64,000 bases of DNA from an uncultured SAR324 cluster bacterium (GTDB lineage: Bacteria; SAR324; NAC60-12). The position numbers and the translations under genes are program-made. Positions 1 to 8,723 of the stretch are shown piece after piece (within the stretch, counting starts at the first letter, position 1; each line of letters starts with the position of its first letter). The DNA is taken from positions 310,001-374,000 of the forward strand of contig CAJJCY010000001.1 of the NCBI GenBank assembly GCA_905182865.1. The letters are read 5' to 3'. Below the pieces are notes generated by a model. It saw only the letters and a list, made by a program, of their open reading frames with translations, searched no databases and was not told where the DNA came from.

Positions 1-670
1 CTTGTAAAAATCCGTGTTCAGGAGGAATCATGCCCATATTACCTGCAACAGGTTCAATAATAACTGCAGCAATTTTACTAGAGTTTCCTTCGACCAGTTT
101 GATGACAGAATCCAGATCATTGAATTTTGCCTGCAGCGTATGTTCAACAAAAGATGCTGGAACTCCCGGAGAATCGGGAATTCCTAAAGTCATTGCTCCG
201 GATCCGGCCTGTACGAGTAAGGGGTCCACACTGCCGTGGTAGCAACCTTCAAATTTAATTATTTTATCTCGGCCTGTATATCCACGGGCAACCCTAAGAA
301 CTGCCATAGCGGCTTCAGTACCGGAATTAACCAAACGCAGCATTTCAACACTGGGCACCGCCTCGCAGATCATTTCGGCTAACAAAATTTCACCCTCGGT
401 GGGAGCTCCAAAAGAAGTTCCTTTCAGTAGAGTTTCTTCAAGTTTTCTGATAACTTCTGTATGTGCGTGTCCTAAAATCATAGGTCCCCAAGAGTTTACA
501 AAATCAATAAATTCATTACCATCCGCGTCATACAGTTTTGAACCCTGAGCACGGGTGATAAAAAGCGGTGTCATGTTTACTGATTTGAAAGCACGGACAG
601 GACTGTTTACGCCACCAGGTATTCTTTGCTGGGCACGAGAAAACAATTGCTTAGACTGTGTGATCTGCAT
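1..670 (-). CDS. hemL: Glutamate-1-semialdehyde 2,1-aminomutase, 3' end outside window
   Basis: The minus-strand frame is open from an ATG at 668-670 to the window edge, giving the first 223 residues. It opens with the family start [21 protein letters not shown] and carries the conserved stretches [27 protein letters not shown] and [10 protein letters not shown]. The family is a class III, PLP-dependent aminomutase that converts glutamate-1-semialdehyde to 5-aminolevulinate in the cytoplasm, the last step of the C5 route to haem. The active-site lysine lies further downstream and outside the window, so it cannot be checked. The gene is divergent from the lipoprotein gene at 901, so the 230 bases between them should hold both promoters. 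Identification is from sequence motifs and is firm; whether the full gene is intact is unknown. Confidence 0.93.
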   Translation of the reverse strand, partial: MQITQSKQLFSRAQQRIPGGVNSPVRAFKSVNMTPLFITRAQGSKLYDADGNEFIDFVNSWGPMILGHAHTEVIRKLEETLLKGTSFGAPTEGEILLAEMICEAVPSVEMLRLVNSGTEAAMAVLRVARGYTGRDKIIKFEGCYHGSVDPLLVQAGSGAMTLGIPDSPGVPASFVEHTLQAKFNDLDSVIKLVEGNSSKIAAVIIEPVAGNMGMIPPEHGFLQ

Positions 671-900
671 GAAGGTTGCACTTCTTAAAGTTTGATCAAG
701 AGTTTTTCATAGAAGAATAAGTTTCCGGCTATTCTGGTTTGAGTGGATCCTGAGAACAGACCAGATAAAATTCGGAACCTGTTTATGTTCTGTTACCAAC
801 TTTTAGGTACCTGAATCCAAAAAAATATATTCTATGAACGTAATTAATGTAAAAAATAGTTTGGAGAACGACTCAAGAGTTGTCAAGACATCAATAAAAA

Positions 901-1221
901 ATGCGACAAATAATCCTGTTTTTCATAATTAGCCAAATTCTGTTCAGTGGATGTTCCTCTATTGGAAATAAATTTCAGGCTTCTTATGATCCTGAATATA
1001 AAGTTGCAGATCGAGGTAAGCTTGACGTTATAGTTAAAGGCAGGGCTTGTGCACTTCTTGCGGATGATGCCGTCATTTTTGCAAGGCAAACAGCTGAATT
1101 TCACCTGCGCAGCGTTGTAGGAAGTCAGAATCACAGGAAGGAATTTCAGGAAGTAGATCGCTACTATGATGGAGATAAAATCTGTGTGGAAATGAGAGCT
1201 GCTGCTTTACCTCCTTTATGA
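901..1221 (+). CDS. Small lipoprotein of unknown function
   Basis: A 106-residue protein with a short hydrophobic N-terminus (residues 4-16) ending in F-S-G-C at residues 15-18, an acceptable lipobox, so Cys18 would be lipidated. The mature part of about 88 residues is mixed in charge and contains two further cysteines, in GRACALL and DKICVEM, which could form a disulfide in the periplasm. I do not recognise a family. It lies alone between the divergent hemL and the downstream lon, about 200 bases before lon. The lipoprotein call rests on the signal and lipobox only. A long antisense frame over the same bases is judged to be a shadow. Confidence 0.65.
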   Translation: MRQIILFFIISQILFSGCSSIGNKFQASYDPEYKVADRGKLDVIVKGRACALLADDAVIFARQTAEFHLRSVVGSQNHRKEFQEVDRYYDGDKICVEMRAAALPPL

Positions 1222-1418
1222 AGCGGATTAATAATTTCGCCTTAGAACCTTGATTACTTGCGATTTAAGCTGCAAATAGATAAAGTAATAATAAGTTTAT
1301 GGACTTGGAAGTTTAAGATTTATGAACTAGGATTAAGCATCAAATTTGGATTATTTAGGTTCTCAAGATTCAGGAATGTTTTACTACTTCACTCACTAAG
1401 CCAATTTAAAGGTAGTTT

Positions 1419-3881
1419 ATGTCAGGAAAAGACAAGGAAAAAAATACTACACAAAACCAGATTGCACTGCCAATGCTGCCTATGCGTGATATCGTTGTGT
1501 TCCCCCACATGACCGCACCATTTTTCATCGGCCGCTCACTCTCTATTGCTTCACTGGAAAAAGCACTGGACGGAGACCGTCAAATTTTCGTTGTTGCTCA
1601 AGAAGATCCGTTGGTTGAAGAACCTGAAGCAAAGGATCTGTTTCGTGTAGGAACAATAGGTAAGGTTTTGCAAATAATGCGTCTCCATAATGGTACCATT
1701 AAAGCACTTTTTGAAGCAAAATCGAGAGGCCGTCTAATTGAGGCACACATGGAAGAGCCACATTTTGCTGCAGTAGTGGAACCAATCCCAGAACAAGTTT
1801 CCAAAGCACCAGAATTATTGGCCCTAAGTAAAAATGTTCGCGCCGAATTTAAACGCTACCTGAAGGACGTTAAAAAAAGAACTGAAGGAATCGAAAAATT
1901 ATCCATTGAATCAGAAGAACCGCATATTCTTGCAGACCGTATCGCTCCGCTTCTGAACATGGATTTGCAAAAGAAACAGGATTTGCTGGAAAACTCGGAT
2001 CCAAAAAGACGGCTCGAAATAGTCTATGGCCGGATGCTTGAAGAAAAAGAATTCAAAAAAGTTGAACGAAAACTAAAGGAGAGTGTCCAGGGGCAAATTG
2101 GCCGGACACAGAAAGAATACTACCTCAATGAACAAGTTAAGGCTATCCAGAAAGAGTTGGGTCACGGAGAAGACAGTAAAGCTGAAATGGATGAGTATGC
2201 TAAGAAATTTGAGGAAATAAAACTTTCTGATGAAGCTAGAGAAATGGCAGAAAAGGAACTTCAAAAACTGAAAATGATGCCCCCTATGTCTTCAGAAGCA
2301 AATGTCGTTCGAAATTATATTGACTGGTTGCTCAGCATGCCGTGGGCAGAAAAAACGGAAGATAACTTAGACCTGGAAAAAGCTGAAAAAGTCCTGGATG
2401 CTCAGCACTACGGTTTGGAAAAAGTAAAAGAACGTATTATAGAATATCTTGCTGTAGCTCAGCAGGTAGGCAAAATGAAAGGTCCAATTATTTGTCTGGT
2501 GGGACCTCCTGGCGTAGGAAAGACATCCCTGGCGCGTTCTGTTGCAGAAGCTCTGGGAAGAAAATTTGCACGGGTAAGTCTTGGAGGAATACGTGATGAA
2601 GCTGAAATCAGAGGTCACCGTAAAACGTATATTGGTGCCATGCCTGGGAAAGTTATCCAATCGTTGCGGAAAACAAAATTCAACAATCCACTACTTCTCT
2701 TTGATGAAATAGACAAGATGTCTCATGGAGTGATGGGAGATCCTGCTGCAGCCTTATTGGAAGTACTTGACCCGGAACAGAACCACACTTTCATGGACCA
2801 TTATTTGGAAGTAGAGTTCGATGTTTCGGATGTCTTATTTTTTTGTACAGCCAATGTTTCTCAAAACATTCCGCCTGCACTGATAGACAGAATGGAAGTT
2901 ATCCGACTTTCCGGCTACACTGAGCTAGAGAAAGAAAACATTGCCCGCAAACATCTCCTCCCAAAACAGATGGATGAAAATGGACTGACATCAAAAAGAA
3001 TTCAGTTTCAGAAAAAAGCCATCCTGAAAATTATCCGGAATTACACCAGGGAAGCCGGAGTCCGAAATCTTGAACGGGAAATTGCCAAAACATTCCGCAA
3101 AGTTGCAACCCAGTTGGTAAAAAAAACGAACCTTAACAAAGTCGTTGTTACTCCACTGGGGGTGGAAAAATATTTGGGTGTACAAAGTTACAAACATGGA
3201 AAAGTAGAAGAAAAAAATGAAATTGGCACCACTTGCGGTCTAGCCTGGACACAGGCCGGAGGAGAACTTTTGGTAACGGAAGTTAATATTATGAAGGGTA
3301 CAGGTAAATTACAGTTGACGGGAAAACTTGGGGATGTGATGAAAGAATCGGCTCAGGCAGCACTGAGTTATGTGCGCACTAATGCAAATCAATTGGGGAT
3401 ATTTTCTTCAGTGTTCGAAAAAACTGACATTCACATTCATGTTCCTTCGGGAGCTGTTCCCAAAGACGGTCCTTCCGCTGGAGTAACTATTGCAACTTCT
3501 ATAGTCAGTGCATTTACTTCCATTCCTGTCAGAAAGGAAGTAGCAATGACAGGAGAAACCACTTTGCGCGGCAAGGTTTTACCGATTGGCGGATTAAAAG
3601 AAAAGCTTCTTGCATCAAAACGGGGTTTAATTTCTACTGTGATTATACCTCACAAAAATAAAAAAGATTTGAGTGAAATCGCGGAAGAAATACAGAGTGG
3701 TTTGGAAATTATTCCTGTACAAACCGTAGAAAAAGTCTTAGAAATTGCTCTTGAACGTATGCCAATAGCAGTGATTGATCCCAAACCTGAAGTAGAAGAA
3801 AATATGAAAGTTGACAGCCCAGAGGCTGCAATTCTGCCACAGACAGACCCGCCTGAATCACCTCGAACTTATGATGCATAG
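1419..3881 (+). CDS. lon: ATP-dependent Lon protease
   Basis: An 820-residue, full-length Lon (LonA type). The N-terminal substrate-binding LON domain starts with LPMLPMRDIVVFPHM, the AAA+ module has Walker A GPPGVGKT near residue 362 and Walker B LLLFDEIDK, and the C-terminal protease domain has the Ser-Lys dyad: Ser686 in PKDGPSAG and a lysine about 43 residues later in GGLKEKLL. Lon degrades misfolded and regulatory proteins in the cytoplasm. The ATG at 1419 is preceded by AAAGG at a good distance and is kept over an overlapping frame that starts earlier. The last 45 residues are an acidic, proline-rich tail that looks non-catalytic. The gene stands alone on the plus strand. No heat-shock promoter was identified with confidence. 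Confidence 0.97.
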   Translation: MSGKDKEKNTTQNQIALPMLPMRDIVVFPHMTAPFFIGRSLSIASLEKALDGDRQIFVVAQEDPLVEEPEAKDLFRVGTIGKVLQIMRLHNGTIKALFEAKSRGRLIEAHMEEPHFAAVVEPIPEQVSKAPELLALSKNVRAEFKRYLKDVKKRTEGIEKLSIESEEPHILADRIAPLLNMDLQKKQDLLENSDPKRRLEIVYGRMLEEKEFKKVERKLKESVQGQIGRTQKEYYLNEQVKAIQKELGHGEDSKAEMDEYAKKFEEIKLSDEAREMAEKELQKLKMMPPMSSEANVVRNYIDWLLSMPWAEKTEDNLDLEKAEKVLDAQHYGLEKVKERIIEYLAVAQQVGKMKGPIICLVGPPGVGKTSLARSVAEALGRKFARVSLGGIRDEAEIRGHRKTYIGAMPGKVIQSLRKTKFNNPLLLFDEIDKMSHGVMGDPAAALLEVLDPEQNHTFMDHYLEVEFDVSDVLFFCTANVSQNIPPALIDRMEVIRLSGYTELEKENIARKHLLPKQMDENGLTSKRIQFQKKAILKIIRNYTREAGVRNLEREIAKTFRKVATQLVKKTNLNKVVVTPLGVEKYLGVQSYKHGKVEEKNEIGTTCGLAWTQAGGELLVTEVNIMKGTGKLQLTGKLGDVMKESAQAALSYVRTNANQLGIFSSVFEKTDIHIHVPSGAVPKDGPSAGVTIATSIVSAFTSIPVRKEVAMTGETTLRGKVLPIGGLKEKLLASKRGLISTVIIPHKNKKDLSEIAEEIQSGLEIIPVQTVEKVLEIALERMPIAVIDPKPEVEENMKVDSPEAAILPQTDPPESPRTYDA

Positions 3882-4015
3882 TCATAACTCGGATGTCAGA
3901 AGTAAAGAAAATTATTTTTAAAACCTCACTTCAGCCTATGAAATGCCTGAAGGTGCTAATTGCTTCTGAAGTTTTCATGCTTTTAATTTTGAATAAACCA
4001 TAAAAATAGAAAATT

Positions 4016-4462
4016 GTGATTGATGATATGGAATTAAGCAGTTCTGACCAGGAACTGATGACAGAAATTAATGTGGCTCTTATTAGTTTCATTAAATCAA
4101 ATGAAACCCATCTGCAAATGGATCCAATGAATTCGTACCGTAGAAGAATGGTGCATAAAATCGGGACTGAATTTAAACTGACTTCTGAGTCAACCGGTGA
4201 AGGTGACAACCGTTCTGTTCAATTGGAAAAAACAAATGCCTCTGCTATTCCAGAAAATGTAAATAAAAAAAGAGTCTTTGATCGAGGGATAGAAATATTT
4301 TATTCAAAGCCCGGTGCTGAAATTGTTTTATCCACTGATGGTAGTTTTGGAATTTCACTAAAAGAGCCCGAGAGCCGTGTCCTGGACAAACGTACAGTAG
4401 AGGACGGTGAATTTCGAATTCGAGAGAACAAAATAATCTGCAAGGGTGACACTAACTGGTGA
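4016..4462 (+). CDS. R3H domain protein, probable single-stranded nucleic-acid binder
   Basis: A 148-residue protein. Residues about 37-75 (NSYRRRMVHKIG, then SESTGEGDNRSVQLEK) match the R3H domain, with the defining arginine and histidine spaced R-x3-H. R3H domains bind single-stranded nucleic acid; here no KH or Jag domain is fused, and the C-terminal half is unrecognised. The start is uncertain: GTG at 4016 is the longest form and an in-frame ATG at 4028 gives a protein four residues shorter. The last four bases (GTGA) overlap the start of the Mini-RNase III gene, so the two are translationally coupled and an RNA-related role is a reasonable inference. Lon lies 135 bases upstream, probably in a separate unit. 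Confidence 0.8.
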   Translation: MIDDMELSSSDQELMTEINVALISFIKSNETHLQMDPMNSYRRRMVHKIGTEFKLTSESTGEGDNRSVQLEKTNASAIPENVNKKRVFDRGIEIFYSKPGAEIVLSTDGSFGISLKEPESRVLDKRTVEDGEFRIRENKIICKGDTNW

Positions 4463-4911
4463 GTAAATCTCAAATCGAAACAGGTCTTTCATTTGCGGCA
4501 ATTGAGCAGTCTTCTTTTTCATTATCATATCTAGGAGACGCATTTTACGAATTGTGGTGTCGCCAAAAGATTTTGCAACTTCTCCAAAATAGAAAACAGG
4601 TACATCAAAGCGTTGTACAGTTTGTCCGCTGCCAAACCCAGGCCCGTCTGGTACATTTGATTATGCCACGCTTGACGGATGAAGAAAAAAACATTTTCCG
4701 TCAGGGCCGTAACAACAAAGTTGTTTCGCTTCCCAAACATGCATTTACAAGAGAATATCGTGCAGCAACTGGATTTGAGTGTCTGGTAGGGTTCTGGTAT
4801 TTGGGTAAGGAAATAAAGCGTTTTGAAAAACTGATGTCACAAAATGAGGTGCAGGAGTACCTGGATTCAGTCTTAAACTCGTGCAAAAACTCTTTTACTA
4901 ACGCAGCTTAA
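4459..4911 (+). CDS. mrnC: Mini-ribonuclease III
   Basis: A 150-residue protein with the catalytic RNase III fold but no double-stranded RNA-binding domain. Motifs are SLSYLGDAFYELWCR near residue 23, containing the catalytic Asp and Glu region, and RQGRNNKVVSLPKHA with EYRAATGFECLVGFWYL, all typical of MrnC. In Bacillus the enzyme matures 23S rRNA ends together with L3; the same role is inferred here. The GTG start lies inside the stop of the upstream R3H gene, and the CcmI-like gene begins five bases after its stop, so the three form one operon. MrnC is best known from Firmicutes and cyanobacteria, which makes its presence in a diderm with Tol and Lol genes mildly unusual. Confidence 0.9.
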   Translation: MSKSQIETGLSFAAIEQSSFSLSYLGDAFYELWCRQKILQLLQNRKQVHQSVVQFVRCQTQARLVHLIMPRLTDEEKNIFRQGRNNKVVSLPKHAFTREYRAATGFECLVGFWYLGKEIKRFEKLMSQNEVQEYLDSVLNSCKNSFTNAA

Positions 4912-4915
4912 AGAG

Positions 4916-5185
4916 ATGATTTGGACATTTATTATATTTATTGTCGCAGTATCTGTAGCTACTATCGCTTTTCCTCTTTTTTGGAACAAACTGCAGCTCT
5001 ATCAACTTCCAGAAAATTCTACACAGGATTATAGTCAAGCGGATTACTGGCTCTCTGCTTTAAGTGATTTAGAAGTTGATTTTTCACTTGGGCGGATGTC
5101 TAATAAGGAGTATCTGCAACAAAAAAGTTTTCTGCAGCGTGGTTATTTGAAGGAAGAAGGAAAGTCTGGGGTATTAGAAGAATGA
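4916..5185 (+). CDS. Short membrane protein resembling the N-terminus of CcmI
   Basis: An 89-residue protein with one N-terminal membrane segment (residues about 3-22), then a soluble helix pair. The stretch LSALSDLEVDFSLGRMSNKEY resembles the CcmI N-terminal pattern, L-x2-L-x2-D-x3-G-x-[IL]-x3-E-Y, found in cytochrome c maturation proteins. The TPR part of CcmI is absent, so it is either a stand-alone version or only a distant relative. It follows mrnC by four bases and ends the operon; no other cytochrome c maturation gene is in the window. The family link is an inference from a short motif. Confidence 0.65.
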   Translation: MIWTFIIFIVAVSVATIAFPLFWNKLQLYQLPENSTQDYSQADYWLSALSDLEVDFSLGRMSNKEYLQQKSFLQRGYLKEEGKSGVLEE

Positions 5186-5280
5186 CAGTTAATTTCAGGA
5201 AGAGTTTTTGCTTTAAATCAAAAGTAATTTAAAGTTGAACTTTTTTACAGAATCGGTTGTGACAATAGAACGCTCTATAT

Positions 5281-6350
5281 TCAGGTTCCATTCCACAGTG
5301 GTGAAATAGACTTATTTTTCAAAAGAGAGACTCTCCGGATATGTTTTGCATCCACTGAGCGTTTCCGCGGACCGGTTGTGTTAATAATCGAGACAACCTC
5401 ATTTCGGTCAATGTAATCGGAGATATTATCAAGATCTTCCCGGTCCAGGCTCGTTTTTTCTATATTAGTGAAACCTGCTTTTTGAAGTACTTTATAAGTT
5501 CCTTCCGTAGCCAAATTTGTTTGTCCTGCTTTCTGAAATTCTAGTGCCGCAGTAACCATTCCCTGTTTATCCTGATCGGTCACTCCAAAAAAAATGTGTC
5601 CTTCCTTAATTTCTGATTTATAAGCAGCAACTTGGGCTTTCATGAAGGGATCTTCCAAGTTTTCTCAGCGTCCCATTACTTCACCTGTTGATTCCATTTC
5701 AGGACCCAGTTCAGTGTCTGCTCCAGAAAAACTGATGAAAGGAAATACTGTTTCCTTAACTGAAACAGATTTCAGTGTTTCATATGAAAATCTGATATCA
5801 GTCAATTTTTATTCCAGCATGAGCCAAGTTGTATATTTTCCCAAAGGATGTCCATTAGGTTTACTGTAAAACGGGACCGTCCTGTAAGCACGAGGATTAA
5901 CTTCAATCAGAAAAAATTCATCATCTTTAACAGCAAATTGTATGTTCATCAATCCTTTCACACTGAGCTCTTTGGCTAGGATTTATCCTTTGTTCTTCCA
6001 ATCTTCGCAACACATCCGAAGACAGGTTTTGTGGTGGCAGAATACAAGCGTTATCTCCAGAATTAATCCCAGTGTGTTCCACATGTTCTATGATTCCTTC
6101 CATTTCAGAGTTAGTTCCGTCACCCAGTAGCTCCATATCAACTTCGACTGGACCTTTAAGAGACGGATCGATCAAAACCGAACTATCCGAAGTGTCGTAA
6201 TAAGTTCTTACCGTTTCAGGGTTGCAGTTGAGTATTAATGATTCATAACCAAGTTCTCAGGCTGCCCAGGAAGCATGAACACAACAATAATGAACTCAAC
6301 CCCCTGAGCGATACAATTGGCCCCTGATTCCAGTATGAGAGTTTTTGCTG
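5281..6350 (-). pseudogene. carB: Decayed carB, carbamoyl-phosphate synthase large subunit
   Basis: Three minus-strand frames together retell the C-terminal half of CarB. Reading leftwards they give a worn form of the ATP-grasp start (LILESGANCIAQGVEF in place of GSGPxRIGQG), then ELGYESLILNCNPETV, then an abrupt join to LIDPSLKGPVEVDMELL with roughly 130 codons missing, then [55 protein letters not shown], and finally the MGS-like allosteric domain (5281-5658) with TEGTYKVLQKAGF. The whole N-terminal half is gone. There are in-frame stops (for example in WAA*ELGY) and several frameshifts, and invariant glycines and arginines are replaced. Deletions and lost invariant residues mark true decay and not only sequencing error. 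A functional copy would be expected elsewhere unless the cell imports arginine and pyrimidines. Confidence 0.88.
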
Positions 6351-6752
6351 TTAATCCAATTAGATTTAAGTTTCTTAGAAAATGGTATTTACTTTTTAAA
6401 TGTTATTTTAAGTTTTACAATTTTGAGAGACCACATCAATCTCTGGTAGGAAATACGCCTGCAGAGAGTAATAAAGACAAGAAATGAAAAGTGGTAGGAA
6501 AATACAATGAAAAATAAATTAAAGTACACTTTAACTTATAAGAAAAACTGTCCTTGACTTGGGGTCCACTTCAGTTGCAGAATTACTGTTGATCAAGACA
6601 ATCTGAAGAGCTCTTCTTTGAGGTTTTTTCAGACTTGAGTGCCGCTGTAATCAAACTAACAGGCTTGTCCAATTACGATGGGATTTGATCCAATAAGTAA
6701 TACAGTCTTAATATCAGTACGCCAGTGCATTATGTTTGTTTAGATTTGTGAC
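6351..6752. other. About 400 bases without a recognisable gene
   Basis: AT-rich sequence between the carB remnant and the ElyC-like gene. I could not extend carB similarity into it on the minus strand. It holds one imperfect direct repeat (TGGTAGGAAATAC-like, at 6444 and 6492) and no convincing open frame, tRNA or hairpin. It probably represents further eroded carB-region DNA. Confidence 0.5.
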
Positions 6753-7502
6753 TTATATCAAGCCTGAGAATTTGTAAGAGAGAAGCCCAAAATATTCGTG
6801 TAAAATAGTTTGGATGCGGTTAAAATTAGTCCAGTCAAAATACAGCCACCATGGAATTGAAGTTTTGGGATAGGACTGGTTTGCAGAAAATGCATAGGAC
6901 TCTATCCCCAATTTTTTGAAAACAGACACAAGACGAAATAAATGGTAATGATGAGAAACCAAAAGAACAGATTTTAACTCCAGACGATTCAAAATTTTGG
7001 AGGTCTCGACTCCATTCCTGTACGTATCTACAGAATTATTTTCAATGATGATATCATGCGAAGGAACTCCCATACCCTGGAGAATAATGGCCATACCTTT
7101 AATGTTGACAGGAGGAGAATATGGTTTAGTTACACCACCGGTAATAATCACAAGCGGTGCCAGTCCCTCCAGGTATAATTTTCCCGCTGTGTGTGCTCTT
7201 AAGGTAGAGCCAGGTGTTGGTGCTCCCGAAACGTGAACTCCGGCTGAAGCAACCACGATTGCATCGCTGACTTTTTTTTCACTTTTAGGAGTCATACTTT
7301 TTAAAGGATATGATATAGCTTGAAAAAACAGTGTATTGCTTCCAAGCAGTAAAAACAACCAGCTTACTAAAAGAATACGGAATGAAAGTTTATTTTCTTT
7401 CCTCTGCCGGAACGTCAAAAAAAGTGCACAGGATAATAAAATCAAAAGCAGTAGAGGGCCGAATAGAATGTCTTCAACAATTAACTTTAAAGGACGTTCC
7501 AT
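6753..7502 (-). CDS. DUF218 / YdcF-ElyC-SanA family envelope protein
   Basis: A 249-residue protein with two N-terminal membrane segments (about residues 14-31 and 42-60) and a soluble domain from about residue 80. That domain carries DAIVVASAGVH, VIITGGV and ENNSVDTYRNG, followed by SVLLVSHHYHLFR, which is the DUF218 pattern: a Rossmann-like fold with the conserved ENxSxxTxxNA-type loop. In Escherichia coli ElyC and SanA act in envelope integrity and in peptidoglycan or lipid-carrier metabolism, and two membrane passes plus an outward DUF218 domain is the ElyC layout. It is transcribed leftwards, away from nothing obviously linked; the neighbouring minus-strand gene lies about 110 bases upstream. 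Function is inferred from family only. Confidence 0.85.
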   Translation of the reverse strand: MERPLKLIVEDILFGPLLLLILLSCALFLTFRQRKENKLSFRILLVSWLFLLLGSNTLFFQAISYPLKSMTPKSEKKVSDAIVVASAGVHVSGAPTPGSTLRAHTAGKLYLEGLAPLVIITGGVTKPYSPPVNIKGMAIILQGMGVPSHDIIIENNSVDTYRNGVETSKILNRLELKSVLLVSHHYHLFRLVSVFKKLGIESYAFSANQSYPKTSIPWWLYFDWTNFNRIQTILHEYFGLLSYKFSGLI

Positions 7503-7614
7503 GGATTATTTCTGAATCTAAAGGTATGGGGCTGATCAAAGTATTTGTAGGGTAGTGTGTCACTTATTCACTTGGAACCAGAAGAGTCCCCAACTTTAAT
7601 GTATTAATATTTAA

Positions 7615-8016
7615 TTACTGATCAGCAGAATTATTATTTAATGAATCTTCGGTAATTTGTTTGGAAGTTTTATTGTCCATGACCAAATTAAGCTGTTTAA
7701 CTAATTCCAGGGAACCCTCATATGATCTTTGAATTTTTTGCATTTTACTTCCACTTTGTATTTCAAATTTTATCTTTTGCAGACAGTCTCTCAACTCTTT
7801 AAGTTCTTCTGGAGAATTTGGATTACTAAGTTCCGGACACTTAAGTGTCTGTTTTTCTTGAGCCAGTACTCCATCATTCTCTACAAATTCTCCTAAAAAC
7901 ACAATACTCACTAAACAAATCAGGCGGAATAAAAAAAATTTTACTACAGAACATGGTTTAATAGCAAAAGTCATAAAACGGTAACGTATAATGTTCAGCT
8001 TGAAAGTTGAAGCCAT
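7615..8016 (-). CDS. Hypothetical secreted or membrane-anchored protein
   Basis: A 133-residue frame with a hydrophobic N-terminal segment (about residues 27-42, in FLFRLICLVSIVFLGEF) and a possible signal-peptidase site after VLA. The rest is a charged, helix-forming segment with two cysteines (LKCPEL and RDCLQK). The conceptual start is ATG at 8014-8016; a second ATG at residue 15 would give a more ordinary signal peptide. I do not recognise a family. The gene is divergent from the cysteine-motif protein at 8099, and the short shared upstream region should hold both promoters. Coding status is likely but not certain. Confidence 0.55.
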   Translation of the reverse strand: MASTFKLNIIRYRFMTFAIKPCSVVKFFLFRLICLVSIVFLGEFVENDGVLAQEKQTLKCPELSNPNSPEELKELRDCLQKIKFEIQSGSKMQKIQRSYEGSLELVKQLNLVMDNKTSKQITEDSLNNNSADQ

Positions 8017-8098
8017 TTCTCTTATTTTTAGGGGTTACAATTTAGTATTGTTTCACGAAATATTTGAAGTATAAATGTTTTAAAAGTATTATCAAAGA

Positions 8099-8617
8099 AT
8101 GTTAAAACTATTTATTGCAGCCATTTCTGTAGGTCTGATATATTGGCTTTGGCTTAAAAAAAAACAAATATTTTCCAGTCGCAATAATAAAATTGACCCC
8201 TTTATCACTACAATTGAAGCGATTGAGATACAAACATTTTTAGATTGGAACACTTCGCAGTACTGCCTCGAATGTGATGGAATGCGCTACGGCAAACAAT
8301 TTAAGCAAAAAAAAGCGCCAGACTTACCACACGAGGCTGGATGTCGCTGTGAGGCCACTAAATTATTCTATACTTCTGATGATGTTTTTCAAGGTACTTC
8401 ACCTGTTTTAACTCATAAATCTGCTTTGGGTGACCTTTCAACAAAAGATGCATTGCTGCTAAAAAATATCTTGCTCAAAATTAGAACCAGCACAGGAAAG
8501 GGTGGTTTTTCAGATTTCTTAGAACAATTTGAGATAAACAATTTTTCAGAAAATATTCGCTCCAGGGCTATTTCGCTAGTCAAACATGCTTTTGATGCAG
8601 AGCAAAGCAAGGAGTAA
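8099..8617 (+). CDS. Membrane-anchored protein with a CxxC and HxxxCRC cysteine motif, unknown function
   Basis: A 172-residue protein: one N-terminal membrane segment (residues about 2-18), a basic cluster KKKQ that should sit on the cytoplasmic side, and a soluble domain. The domain contains YCLECDGMRYGKQF, then about 13 residues on, LPHEAGCRCEATK. Two Cys pairs plus a His suggest one bound metal ion, probably zinc. The arrangement CxxC...lPHxxCRC recalls the C-terminal tail of the phage Mu gpF-like (MuF) head-morphogenesis domain, CxxC...PPLHPNCRC, but nothing else here is phage-like and the rest is unrecognised. The next gene, 107 bases on, is PBP1A on the same strand, so the two might share a transcript. 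Confidence 0.7.
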   Translation: MLKLFIAAISVGLIYWLWLKKKQIFSSRNNKIDPFITTIEAIEIQTFLDWNTSQYCLECDGMRYGKQFKQKKAPDLPHEAGCRCEATKLFYTSDDVFQGTSPVLTHKSALGDLSTKDALLLKNILLKIRTSTGKGGFSDFLEQFEINNFSENIRSRAISLVKHAFDAEQSKE

Positions 8618-8723
8618 AATTATAAAGAAAATGACAAGAAAAGTCTGACTCCTGAATTTAAGAACCATCCTTATCTCTAAAATCTAAATCCGTGGTAAAA
8701 AATAAGAATAGTATTCAAGCATT

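Noticed and set aside
5281-5658. A stand-alone MGS-domain protein (methylglyoxal synthase-like)
   Set aside because: CarB homology continues upstream in other frames directly into this domain, so it is the C-terminal end of a decayed carB.
6444-6505. A short direct repeat that might flank an inserted element
   Set aside because: The repeat is only about 13 bases, imperfect and in AT-rich DNA; nothing between the copies looks inserted.
8099-8617. Prophage or head-morphogenesis gene
   Set aside because: The similarity is restricted to a few cysteines and a histidine; there is a membrane anchor and no phage genes are near.
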